DNA from: Neonectria sp. B-13
Lineage: Eukaryota; Ascomycota; Sordariomycetes; Hypocreales; Nectriaceae
Reading direction: 5' to 3'
Assembly (NCBI GenBank): GCA_002682825.1
Contig: NOKP01000008.1
Coordinates: 1,413,595 to 1,477,594 of the forward strand
DNA: 64,000 nt
The translations under genes were made by a program, and so were the position numbers. Positions 8,866 to 18,606 of this stretch are shown here, piece by piece. The notes beneath the pieces are model-generated. The model did no database searches, was not told the origin of the DNA, and saw nothing but the letters and a program-made list of their open reading frames with translations. Each line of letters starts with the position of its first letter. The first letter of the stretch is position 1.

Positions 8866-10758
8866 TTACTGAGGCTCACTATTTGACGGTTCACCCATGT
8901 GCTGTATCCGAAAGGCAGAAAGCCATTCACTGTTGTCCGCAATGGTTTGTTCCCAAGCATCTTCTGTCCGATACACCAAACGCCTCGACTCATTTTGAAA
9001 CATCTCGTCGGTCGGAATAATGCCCAATCTCATCTGTTGCCGAGCGTAGCGACCTAACCCTAAAGTAAGCACGTTGACGAACGTCGAGGTGGGATCGTCG
9101 TCCATGATGGTTGGGAGGGAATTCGACGCTTCTCCGTCTACTTCACACTCTGCCTGACCAGCCATCCAATCATCGTGGGATTTTCGGATTTGCAATAGAT
9201 GGTCTCTCGTTCCTGAATCTGTAGCCGAGAAGGGCACAAGACTCCTTGACTCGGGTCCGATGAGATACGGAGGGAGAGCGTTCGTGACGCGAGCGGCGAT
9301 AGGTGGCTCAAAACAATGGTCTCCTCGCCAGTCATCCATCGTCTTGCCTTCCCGGAAATGTTGGGCAAGGTGATCCACGCGGTCTTGCCAGGTGTCCATC
9401 ATGGTATTGCAGAAACCACAACGAGATATCATTGGCGGCGCCTCAACCTTCCAATCATCGATGATGGGCAGGGTTTCCAGCTGATGAGCGAGCCTGAGAT
9501 GTTGAACAAGGTGGTCTTTGCGATTGAATACGTGTGGAGGGGCACCCGATTGGCAGAGACTGTAGTTGTGGGTTTCGAGATGTTCGAGCGTGGGGTCCAG
9601 AACATTGCAGTAAGCACAATGGCTTCTTCCAGTGTCGGGTGACAGTACGGCCCCTCCATGAGGCGTGCAAACCCATCCTTCAAGGCTGAGGTGAAGAGAC
9701 TTTTCGTGGCGTGACCAATCGTACTTGCTTTTGAAAGAATCACAGCAGAATGTGCATTGAAAGGCTCGCCGTGGTTTGGCGGGTGCTTTCCCACGTTTCG
9801 TCTTCGAAATACCACCTCGAGCATTCAGTGGACGGGGGACCAGGTCCTTGGAGGTAGACGAACGAGCCGAAGCTGCCGACCTCGAGGAGCGACTGGTGTT
9901 CTCGCTGTTGAAACTTGCCGTGGAGGCTGCTCGGGAGCCTCGACTGCCCGGGCCTCGACTTCGCAGGCTCTCGCCCGAGGTTGTACGAGGGAGAGCATGT
10001 CTTAATGCGCCGGCGATGGCACTCAATGACGCAGCTTCAGTTTCTGGAGGGGAATCTTGCCATCTCTGCATAGGGTCCATTGAAGTTCCCGCGACCGAAA
10101 ATGGGATGGCAATGGGCTGAGATGGGTGTCCAGGGGACCGAAGATAGCGACTTCTCCGCCTTGGAAGACTTGGCTGAGGACTGTTCATGATGGGCAGATC
10201 GAACCTTGGGGATTGAACCCCGGGTAGCCGAGGCTGCTGAAATTGCAGCGATTGGCCCTCGACACCTAGTCCAAAGTCGGATGGCATGTCTTTCAACCAC
10301 ATGCCGCTTTGGACGTTGGTAGGCAGTTCGTCAGACAGCCCTGGCTGTTGAGCGTTGTTCACGCTCAGACCTGGGTAGCCACCAGTCAGCGTGGGGCTGA
10401 TACACATACTCCCCAGGTTCGAGAACGCTGACGTGTGTTCCACCGGCGAATAGGTGCCATTGGGAGATGCCCAGCCATTCTGTAGACTTGCGGGACATAG
10501 TCCAAGAGGGGGCCGAGTATCTGAGTAGCCTGATCCCAGGGCCAGCTCCAACTGGGCAAAGTCTAGCTCTGAGACGTTTGTGACTGGATACCACTCGTTA
10601 GGACCGGCCATTTGGCAGATAGATCGAGACTGGGCTAACTCAATACCCTTGTCTTGTTCTGAACCTGTTGCTGGTGTGCCTTGGGCCTCTACGCCCTGCA
10701 CGCCTTGCGCGGTTGGAGACGGCGAAGTTTCTGTTTGCCAAGGAAACATGGCCGACAT
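8866..10758 (-). CDS. C2H2 zinc-finger regulator of the fungal homeobox/C2H2-like group
   Basis: A 630-aa protein read in one exon from ATG 10758 to TAA 8866-8868. The N-terminal half is Pro/Gln/Ser-rich and probably disordered (activation-type region). A Ser/Arg-rich stretch (about residues 255-300, SRGPGSRGSRAAS and similar) and a basic KTKRGKAPAKPRR patch precede the finger region. The fingers are typical of large filamentous-fungal regulators: FQCTFCCDSFKSKYDWSRHEKSLH, split here from the WVCTPHG and HCAYCNV elements, then VFNRKDHLVQHLRLAH, then ISRCGFCN with an H-x-x-Q-H end. Homologues of this layout sometimes carry an N-terminal homeodomain; none is visible here. Upstream, TTTCCCTCAG resembles an acceptor, so the transcript may have a 5'-UTR intron or a further N-terminal exon. 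Function as a nuclear DNA-binding factor is likely; targets are unknown. Confidence 0.8.
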   Translation of the reverse strand: MSAMFPWQTETSPSPTAQGVQGVEAQGTPATGSEQDKGIELAQSRSICQMAGPNEWYPVTNVSELDFAQLELALGSGYSDTRPPLGLCPASLQNGWASPNGTYSPVEHTSAFSNLGSMCISPTLTGGYPGLSVNNAQQPGLSDELPTNVQSGMWLKDMPSDFGLGVEGQSLQFQQPRLPGVQSPRFDLPIMNSPQPSLPRRRSRYLRSPGHPSQPIAIPFSVAGTSMDPMQRWQDSPPETEAASLSAIAGALRHALPRTTSGESLRSRGPGSRGSRAASTASFNSENTSRSSRSAASARSSTSKDLVPRPLNARGGISKTKRGKAPAKPRRAFQCTFCCDSFKSKYDWSRHEKSLHLSLEGWVCTPHGGAVLSPDTGRSHCAYCNVLDPTLEHLETHNYSLCQSGAPPHVFNRKDHLVQHLRLAHQLETLPIIDDWKVEAPPMISRCGFCNTMMDTWQDRVDHLAQHFREGKTMDDWRGDHCFEPPIAARVTNALPPYLIGPESRSLVPFSATDSGTRDHLLQIRKSHDDWMAGQAECEVDGEASNSLPTIMDDDPTSTFVNVLTLGLGRYARQQMRLGIIPTDEMFQNESRRLVYRTEDAWEQTIADNSEWLSAFRIQHMGEPSNSEPQ

Positions 10759-11581
10759 CGGATGGTTTGCTTTCCAGTATCTGAGGTGGTTCTGGGCCCG
10801 TTGCGTGCGAACGCTGTTCTGAGGGAAAGAATCTTAGAGGGGCATTGATGGGACGGTAAAGTTGTGAATACGACGTGGTGAGCCAGGATGCAGTAAGCAG
10901 TTGATAGATGGATGAGTCGGACGAGTGGCTGGTCCCCCGGTGTCGGGGGGAGTCTTGACCCTGACTTGGTACGAGGTACGTAAAGCGGAGTCTCGCGGAG
11001 TGAGCGCCGAGTTAGTCGCTAGCACTGTGGGCGAGACCTTAACTCGGGTGTTTAGTTACTTAATCAATTAGACAACCTCCGTCTCATTGGCAATTTCTGT
11101 CCAATTGGCGTCCCCGAATAGATACTGCCGATTATGTCTCGTACAAGCGGCATAATGGACATATATCTCATCGCATTGTTAAACCCATCATAGACCTGTT
11201 TCATTTGCTGTCCTGTCGTTTTCGGTCGTGGCGATGACCTGCGAGAGTGGGCTGTTTTCATACTTAAGCCGAGAGCCCATATTGACCCGCCGCCCCAACA
11301 ATGAATGGCGTCACGCCCTAATCTTGGGACTCGACGCCCCGAATCGCCATAGTCTAGCCCCGATTTCCAGGCTGCGTTCATCTCCGTTAACTTAACCTAG
11401 TCGCACAGCCCATATAGTCAGGTGGGCGCGCGAGCAACTTTGTGGCAAAGGGGAGAGATATGATCTTCTGGTCGAGAGATCACCCTAGTATGAACCGAAA
11501 ATGTCTTCTTGCAACACCCATAGCCCAGCCCTAGGCGGGCAGTAAATAGTAACAAGAATCGTAATTACTAAAATTAGATGA
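10759..11581. other. Upstream region of the C2H2 gene, no gene seen
   Basis: This 823-bp stretch contains a probable 5' leader of the C2H2 gene and the 3' end of the next minus-strand gene. No supported ORF. Confidence 0.55.
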
Positions 11582-12754
11582 CTATATGGTGTTTGGTTCT
11601 TCTTTCAAAGCTAATTCCCGCTTTACCCGTTCTGAGTGCTCCACCTGATTTCTCGCACTTCGCTCCAACACACGCGCGATACCAGAGTCATACTGAGCAC
11701 CACAGCCAGTCCACTCAGGGTATATGTCCGTATCTACCCATTCAGAGCTTGGCATCTCTAATGGTTTTCCTTTTGGCCATCCCAGCTCTTCTGCATCAGA
11801 AAGCATTGAAGCAACATCTAGTGGACAGCCAGCCCGCGGTCCATTCGTAGCTTTGGGATCTGGTCGCACACCAAACGCTGCAAATTCTCGTTTCTCCAAG
11901 TCCTGAAGGAAGATGAAGGCTTCTTTCAGGCTAGTACGCACCGCCTTGATCTTGTTATCAGCACCCTTGAGGAAGGTCGTGGCACTTGGCGATAGACAAT
12001 CAAACGTGATAGGAGCACTGAGGCCATCCTCAACTCCTCGGACAACGTAGACAGACATCTGCCCAATATCGGCAAGGTCCATGGTGTAATCTCTTCCAAG
12101 AATAAGGATGGAGATGGCGCGGAATGTTTTCTGAAGAACAAAATAATACTGATCCTGTTGGAGCTCCCAATCGTTGTGATTGGATTTTAATCGAGGGGGG
12201 CCGTTAGGATTGGCGTCTATGTCCATGAGTGACTGACGGGCTTCTTCGACTCGACTGCAAACCACGTGATTCAAGTTCATGATCATGTCGACCAGCAGCT
12301 CTGGCGACTCGTCGAACATCGGCCTTTTGCTCCAATGCCCTGTCTTATGGGGCTCAATAATCTTAGCAATGAACTGCCCCCACTCGATATGGCTGCGGTA
12401 GGGACGAAACCATTTCCGATAGAGCCAGTTGTGGAGTGTGATAAGAAGCACCTGTAAAGGATCACTGTGGGCAGACTGGCAGATATATATAGCAGCTGTC
12501 TTATTGCAGCAATCATTGGATGTTTTAATGTCCATCTGCGGGATGTCGTCAAGGTAGTCAAGTTGGGTGATTTGCGGCTGATATAAATCATACGGGCCAC
12601 AGCCATAATTTCGGACTTTATACCGATGGTCGGATTCTAGAAAACCACGGAGATAGTGAAGAATCTCATGTTGGGGAAGAGGGGCTCTCTCGAGGGCCTT
12701 CTTCCAAAGCGTCGTCGCGGGCGGCTTAGAATTCATAGTGAAACGGCCTGTCAT
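11582..12754 (-). CDS. Hypothetical protein, 390 aa
   Basis: A single-exon ORF from a real ATG at 12754 (a second ATG six codons later is possible) to a stop at 11582-11584. I do not recognise a family. The protein is soluble-looking, with many Trp, Tyr and His residues in the first half (for example HNWLYRKWFRPYRSHIEWGQF) and mixed-charge helices. There is no signal peptide or membrane segment. A Cys-His-rich stretch around NDCCNKTAAIYICQSAHSD is noticeable, but it does not match a zinc motif I know. The C-terminal end is strongly charged (SARNQVEHSERVKRELALKEE). Codon usage and length argue for a real gene. It is flanked by long intergenic stretches on both sides, so context gives no functional hint. 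Confidence 0.6.
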   Translation of the reverse strand: MTGRFTMNSKPPATTLWKKALERAPLPQHEILHYLRGFLESDHRYKVRNYGCGPYDLYQPQITQLDYLDDIPQMDIKTSNDCCNKTAAIYICQSAHSDPLQVLLITLHNWLYRKWFRPYRSHIEWGQFIAKIIEPHKTGHWSKRPMFDESPELLVDMIMNLNHVVCSRVEEARQSLMDIDANPNGPPRLKSNHNDWELQQDQYYFVLQKTFRAISILILGRDYTMDLADIGQMSVYVVRGVEDGLSAPITFDCLSPSATTFLKGADNKIKAVRTSLKEAFIFLQDLEKREFAAFGVRPDPKATNGPRAGCPLDVASMLSDAEELGWPKGKPLEMPSSEWVDTDIYPEWTGCGAQYDSGIARVLERSARNQVEHSERVKRELALKEEPNTI

Positions 12755-13717
12755 TGTCGAAAGGTGAAGTACAAATGAATGAAAGGAAATTTCCGACAGC
12801 GCTGTTTGTGCTTTAATAATTATCTCTTAACTTTGAATCCTTAATCAGAGTTTGCGCACATACGGCATGACTCATGTTACATAAAGCATAGTGGACATTG
12901 AAAGCTACCGCAAAAGCTCAGCACTTAAAAAGAAAAATAGTGCCCAACCCAGATTCGACCCAGTGTATCACCCTAATGAACTGGTCAGCGGCTTCCAAAC
13001 CCCTTGTTTGTCGGGTTGTGGAGGCGCTAAGTCTCCATTGAAGTGCTGAGGTTTACGGTATCAGGGTAACTCGGGTCATCAGGACCCCCAAGCCCTGGTT
13101 GGTGGCGCATTAACCATATTTTACCAGATTCATGGTTGTTGCATCTGATGATTAGGATCTTTGGATCATGAGAAGCTCTTGATTTCTATCTATCCTAGCG
13201 GGAAAGGAATGTCGTTATACATGATTTGAGGAAGGGATAGGAAACGTGTCATCTAGGATAACAGGCTTGTTGAAGGCATCAAGGTTCGTTGAGGGAGGTC
13301 AAAAAAGTTAGACTTTGGAAGACCAACGGGCAGAGGAACCTTGTGATGTTGATGAATCTTGTGAAAGTCTATGCATGTGACAATGGTTGTTTGTGGGTAA
13401 CAGACCTGGAGATGTACCGAGGGAAGATGCCTCTGGTATGCCGCAGCTAATTTGTCAGAGCTACATAATTCTTATAACGAATAGCCATGCGTGTGTAAAA
13501 TATTAAAGCTAAGTACAAATCATGTGGCTAGAAAGTACACCATCATCTAATCTGCACGACATTGACCACTTGCGACTTCTGTGGTCACTTGCCACTTAGG
13601 CCTCGTGTCTGGGTGTAATTGTGCCTTGAGATAAACCCAGGCGATCGAGTGTCCACGTCCGCTCCATATTCTGGATGTCAAGCCAAGTATCTGTGCTAAA
13701 TCACTGTTAGCTCATGT
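12755..13717. other. Intergenic, contains a tRNA-like B-box remnant
   Basis: No protein gene is supported. On the minus strand, GGGTCGAATCT (about 12951-12961) resembles a pol III B box and is followed by a run of T (TATTTTT, near 12934-12940). No foldable cloverleaf was found, so a tRNA is not called. Confidence 0.4.
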
Positions 13718-16220
13718 CTAAGTTTCCAATCCGAAGGCCGTCGAGTACTCAGCACAAATCAGAGGAACGTACTGGAGCATCCCCAAAGTATCGTCCGAAA
13801 CTGCGTTGGAAAACGGTGCCAACAAGTCTGTAAACAGGGTCGGTGTTGGAATAGGATAGCCTTCACCGTAGCTCCCCCACTCCCCCTCAGTAAGCTCTGT
13901 TTCAGCGGGAGGCACTTGTGGTGGCGTATACGGCGGTTGCTCTAGTACGATTTTGTTCTCAATTTTGCCTCTAGCCCTTTCAAATAGTTTGAAAGCCGCA
14001 TCGGCGGCGATGTACGACTTGCGAAGCTCGCCCATGGCAAGCATGCAAAGAGCGAGGTTGTGCTTGCCCATTTGAGCCGCCATAGGCTTCAATGACGTCG
14101 ACTCCAAGAGATGAATCTGCATCGGTTGTACGAGGGCTAGGGTTCTGGTCAATAGTCAGACAAGTCATATAAAGCCCGAATTGACATGTGATTCCTACGT
14201 GATGCTCTGGCACAGTCCAATGAGGTTCTCGGCCATCATGGAGTTGACAGCGCCGATCGCTTCCGAGGCGGCAATAAGAGCTTTTTGACTTGCGAAGGAT
14301 CGCCATGAGCCTTGCTGGTTCTCAGGTAATTCATGCGGAGTATCGAAGATAAAAGGTCGGTAGAGAACGATGATAGTTGTCCTAAATACTTTTTAGTTCA
14401 TATAACGTCATATTCAAAAAGGAAACTCACTGAAAGAAGAGCCTGAACTGGTAGATATGAGAAGAGACAACCCGGCTTCTGCTAACACTCTCAGGAAGAA
14501 TGCAGAAGCAGGCTCGAATCTCGTTCTCGCTTTGCTCGAGGTCCGTTCTTGAGGGCTTTGTGTCTTTTGCAGTGTAGTTGGTTGACAAGATAGTCCCCAA
14601 CACTTTGGTTAACCTGACATGGCAGAGCCAGATCTCAAACACCGTTTCGAGATCAGCGGGCAGATACTGATGGCTAGGGTCGACACTTGCTTCCGCTGTT
14701 AGAACTTCTACGTCCGCTAGGCCTGGCATGGGCATATCGGAATCGTCGAGAGAAAGTCTCATTGGCCGACCTTGACCCAAGGATAGCCAAGCTTCGCGGC
14801 AATATATCGACCACCAGAGACGACGCCAAAACATTGGAATTCGCCGAGAGGCTCGAGGTGTAAGCATGGGCCGGCGATGAAGTCCAATGCTGTGAGATAG
14901 ACTAATGGCGATGCCGTTCCAATGCCACGGTCCGGTGCGGTCTTCCGTGCCGGTATACCAATGACTCATCAGAAATACTGATTGAATGAGGGTAATCTTG
15001 TCCTTCTCGTAATCTGCATCGTACAAAGCCTGGCCGGAAGTCAGCGTTAGTCACTTGAAACGAAACACCTTACCTTTGCCCTTTGGTACGCCGCACGCTT
15101 CAATACCAGCTGTGAGGCACAGAAGTCATCGCAAAGTAGGCTGTCATCAATGAACTTTTACGTAGTTAGTACGGGATGTAGGCAGATTATTGCAGACTCA
15201 CGCTTGCTGCTGCCAAGAACATGCTCCAGAGAAGTAGTAGGCTCACTCGGCCCTTTTCGTATTTGGGTATGAAGTCATTTGCAGCTAAAATAGGTGCGCA
15301 CGGGTGAACGTAATGGAAGTATGAGTGTATGAGGGCCTCTCTTATTTGCTGTGGAGGAAGGGAAAATACACCTTTAGACCGGAGATAGTCGACATCTTCT
15401 GGTTGCATCGACTCAATCGAAGGCATAGGGACAAAGAAGTGGCTCTGCTTGTTGGGTTTGTGAGGTTCACAAATGTCGATGACGAATGCCGGACCCCGTC
15501 TGTCGCCTGTAGAAGTAGGAGTTAGCTAGATGAAACATATTGGGGTCTGAGCTGATGCAAGGCCAGGGTGTAGAGGCCAAGGAAGTTTCGCCGTCTTACC
15601 AGGGTAGAATGGGACGCCATTCACAGGATCGTCTCCCTCATCCAAGGTTTCTGCAAATGCAGAGCTGTGTTGGGCTGCATCTGAAAATTCGGAGAGGCAT
15701 CGGGTAGCGGAAGTGATAGCTGCAAGAGAAGGCAGTGGATACTCTAGCATAGTAGTTGTTGGTCTGCTCTCTGCCACGATTGGGGGTAGGTGGACATCTT
15801 CGGGAGATGAACCACGAGTGCTATCCGCTGGAGGAAGTGGACAGTCAAGTCCATGGCGAGTGATAGCAGATGGTTGCTCCACTTGGGGGCTATGGTAAGG
15901 TGAAGTAGCTGTGCCCGGCTTTGGTTGCGGTTCTTGATTCGAGGCCGTTGCAGCTTCGTCCTCGCCCGTCTTTGAACTGCTCGGCGAAACCGACGGTATT
16001 AAGTCGGAGTTCCTTGATGGAATTAGTACATCAGACAGACTATCTAGAAATGAAAGGAAGCCTACCGTCGCCTCTTTCGGCTCAGCACCATGCAAGGTAC
16101 GCCATCGACAGAGCAGTTGGCGCAGGGTGGGCCAGACAAGGTGACAGTACATCTCACTTTGCGCAGATTGCAGGCCCGACACGCGACGGCAGCGCGCTTG
16201 CCAACACGATTCGGAGGCAT
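13718..16220 (-). CDS. Zn2Cys6 transcription factor with fungal_trans domain, Ctf1/FarB-like
   Basis: Seven exons: 16220-16066, 16012-15600, 15506-15202, 15154-15074, 15029-14431, 14381-14199, 14144-13718. They sum to 2163 nt (720 aa), with every junction in phase and CTAAC/CTAAT-type branch sites. The N-terminus holds the binuclear zinc cluster with Cys14, 17, 24, 33, 36 and 43 (CRACNLRKVRC ... CANCSVDGVPC), followed by a basic SRKRR linker. A Ser/Pro-rich linker leads to the fungal_trans domain, whose core is SHWYTGTEDRTGPWHWNGIA, SIGLHRRP and RLWWSIYCREAWLSLGQGRP. The IGLHR...LWWS...RP pattern and the DDSDMPMP follow-up resemble the cutinase/fatty-acid regulators Ctf1 and FarA/FarB. It lies next to an enoyl-CoA hydratase gene whose promoter carries five CCTCGG boxes, the FarA/FarB motif. 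Nuclear regulator of lipid use is the favoured inference, but related factors serve other pathways. Confidence 0.86.
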
Positions 16221-16743
16221 TCTGTCAAGTCATGCTATTCGAAGGCGTACTATTGTCAAGAAAGAATGGATGTTGGAAACAACGTCGGCAAGATCTGGGT
16301 CGAAATGGAAACGCCTTGTGCTGAACCAACGAATTACAGAAGCGGGCGAGAAATCGCCGAGGTACTCCACCTGCACAACATGTGAGCTCCGCAAAGCGTG
16401 TGAGGGGCTGCTTATTTTGTGGCCCGAGGTACGAATACGAACAGGTAGCTGGCATCAACGGGCGGCTGTCTAAACTTACGCCTTGAAGTATCGGCTTAGT
16501 ATATGCTACTTAATTTGACTGGTAATCAAGTTCATTTTCTAGTCAAGATACACAGAAGCTCTATCTAAGCAAATGATTGTGCACTCTACATGGGAATTAT
16601 TCCCACCCTCCCCATGGAGCACACCGAAAGATAGACCACACAGAAAGGAATGGTAATAGCCTTATCTCCCTTGAATATTTGTCCCTCCCACAAGCAAACT
16701 TTAGAGCGTCGTAGATAATTCCAATCAAACACTCTCTACTCCA
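16221..16743. other. Upstream region of the Zn2Cys6 gene
   Basis: This 523-bp spacer holds the promoter of the minus-strand regulator's neighbour space and the 3' end of the enoyl-CoA hydratase gene. No ORF is supported. Confidence 0.5.
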
Positions 16744-17750
16744 TCAGAATTTTGCCTTCGGCGTTCCCGCACTCTGTGCATCAGTCTCTGTTTCTCCGAC
16801 GCTCCACCAGGGCCAGAAGGGGAACTCTCTCGCATCAATCGTCCCGCTAAATTCAGGCTTCCTCTTCTGCATAAAGCTCTCAATTCCCTCTACATTGTCC
16901 TTGGTACCGATAGTAGAAAGAAAAATTCTCGAATCAAGGACGTGGGTTTCCTCGGGCGTGGCGGGGCAATAGAGCAGCATGTCCCGCATCAGCTTTGTAC
17001 TAATGACGGAAGTCTTCTCCGCGATATCAGTGGCAAGATTGATTGCATACGCGAATGTCTCTTGCGGGCTCGGGAGAACCTTCGAGAATAGCCCACTGAC
17101 GAGCGGATCAGTTGCGAGATACGTATCACCCGTGGTGGCGAGGTGCATTGCATTCGAAAGTCCAACAAGGCGTGGGAGGAAGAACGCGCTACACGATTCG
17201 AGCGTGAGGCCGCGACGAGAAAAGGGTACTCCGACTTTAGCACCAGACCAAGCAACGCGGATCGTCGCAGGGAGTGTGAGAGTGAGCCCTACACCCACGG
17301 CAGGACCGTTTATGGCAACAATCGTAGGCTTGGTACATCTAGAGATGACAAGAGCAACACGACCGCCCCTGGTTTACAAAGTTAGAGTATTTATCTTGAA
17401 GCGATTGGTTGAAGCACCCACTGGTCTCTGTATTTCTTTGCCAACTGCTCAGTCTTCTTTTGTGCCAACAGACCAGAGAACCCAACTTCTAGGTCGGCTC
17501 CGGCACAGAACGCTTTGCCGGCGCCAGTCAGAACAATTGCATGGACCCGATCATCGATGTTGACCAAGTCGTAGACCCTCTCAAGTTCGGTGAGCAGAGT
17601 CTCGGTGACAGCATTGTACTTTTTGGGACGGTTCAAGGTCACCACGAGGACCTTGGTCGCGGTGGGGGAATTCTCGGGGACGTGGGAGACGGCGATGGCG
17701 CTCAACGGGAGGGATGAGTAGGAAACTGGTGGGGAAATTGTGGCGGACAT
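16744..17750 (-). CDS. Enoyl-CoA hydratase/isomerase (crotonase family)
   Basis: Two exons: 17750-17422 and 17368-16744, with a 53-nt intron (GTGGGT donor, TCTAAC branch, AACCAG acceptor). The sum is 954 nt, 317 aa. The crotonase oxyanion-hole blocks are present: GKAFCAGADLEVGFSG near residue 85, and TKPTIVAINGPAVGVGLTL after the splice. The segment GLTLESCSAFFLPRLVG carries the expected catalytic-region Glu. The family hydrates trans-2-enoyl-CoA or shifts double bonds during fatty-acid beta-oxidation. The C-terminus reads PKAKF; Ala-Lys-Phe resembles but does not match the usual peroxisomal PTS1 (S/A/C-K/R-L/M), so peroxisomal import is plausible but unproven. The upstream region contains five CCTCGG/CCGAGG hexamers, consistent with fatty-acid induction through Far/Ctf1-type factors, one of which is encoded just downstream. 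Confidence 0.88.
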
Positions 17751-18606
17751 GTTGATGCTGTTCAGAATTGGGAAGATGTGCTAAACGTTTGATAGGTGAT
17801 CGAAAGCTGATCTAGTATGCTAATGGAATGGATCTAGAGCACTCTTATAGTCCAGGCACGAATGCACGGTACGTTTGCTCGGTATCAGAAGCAGAGCAAA
17901 CCATATATCGGCACCCCAGATTCCAGCCTGCGCTGGCTTGACCGACTCACTGGGCTCGGAGTTCGCACGAAGTATTTCTTTTGTCGACTCTAGGGAAAGA
18001 GAAGCGTGCCACTGTCTGAGAGATCACTAGCCTCGGAGACGGACGGAGCCTCGGTCGTGCCGACTGGGATGAGATCCCGGCACTCCCGCAAGGACATGGA
18101 CCCACATTGTGCCGACTGACTCTCCGTACGTATCCCATGTCAAGAACTCTGCATTACGGAGCGTTCCACTTTTGCAGATCACTTCGGTTGGAGTATTGTA
18201 ACCTTCTAGAAGTCTCCTCACGAAACCTCGGTCAACTGGGATATCAAGGGCATGGACCCACAATGTACCGAGGTGAACCCTCCCCGCAGTCATCCGCGAC
18301 AAAGTGGGCTGGAGCGATGAAATGAAAGCCGTTCAAATGCTGGAATAATATTTTATGGATACATTTCTTTTTCCACGAAGCTTTGAAAGTTACTGATTGC
18401 GCGATAGCTAACTCGATTCATGAAAGAAAGAAAAAATGGCGCGAAAACCATAAAGCTTTGCGAAGGTCTAAGTGAGAAATATTCGACATTCCCTCGGTCC
18501 GTTCTCAAAGCAACCGATCCAAGGTAGGCGTTCAATAGCCCCCCTTCATCCGCGCAAATATTTCAAGGCACCGAACCTTCAGGCGATGTTATTGCTAAGG
18601 ACAATA
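17751..18606. promoter_or_regulatory. Upstream region of the enoyl-CoA hydratase gene with five CCTCGG boxes
   Basis: CCTCGG occurs at 18031-18036, 18049-18054, 18226-18231 and 18492-18497, and its complement CCGAGG at 18268-18273. This is the hexamer bound by FarA/FarB in Aspergillus and linked to Ctf1 in Fusarium (family knowledge). A duplicated module containing the motif is visible: catggacccacaNtgtNccg at 18095-18114 and 18251-18270. No protein gene is supported here. Confidence 0.6.

Noticed and set aside
12931..13010. tRNA-like B box and T-run on the minus strand
   Set aside because: The B-box match GGGTCGAATCT is followed by TTTTT, but acceptor, D and anticodon stems could not be formed, so a tRNA gene is not supported.
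15526..16182. 218-codon frame beginning MSGLQSAQ inside the Ctf1-like gene
   Set aside because: Its first 50 codons are an out-of-frame reading of the zinc-cluster exon; the spliced model starting at 16220 explains the region.
18027..18302. 91-codon minus-strand frame with an internal repeat
   Set aside because: The repeat is better explained as a duplicated promoter element with CCTCGG boxes; there is no good start or splice context.
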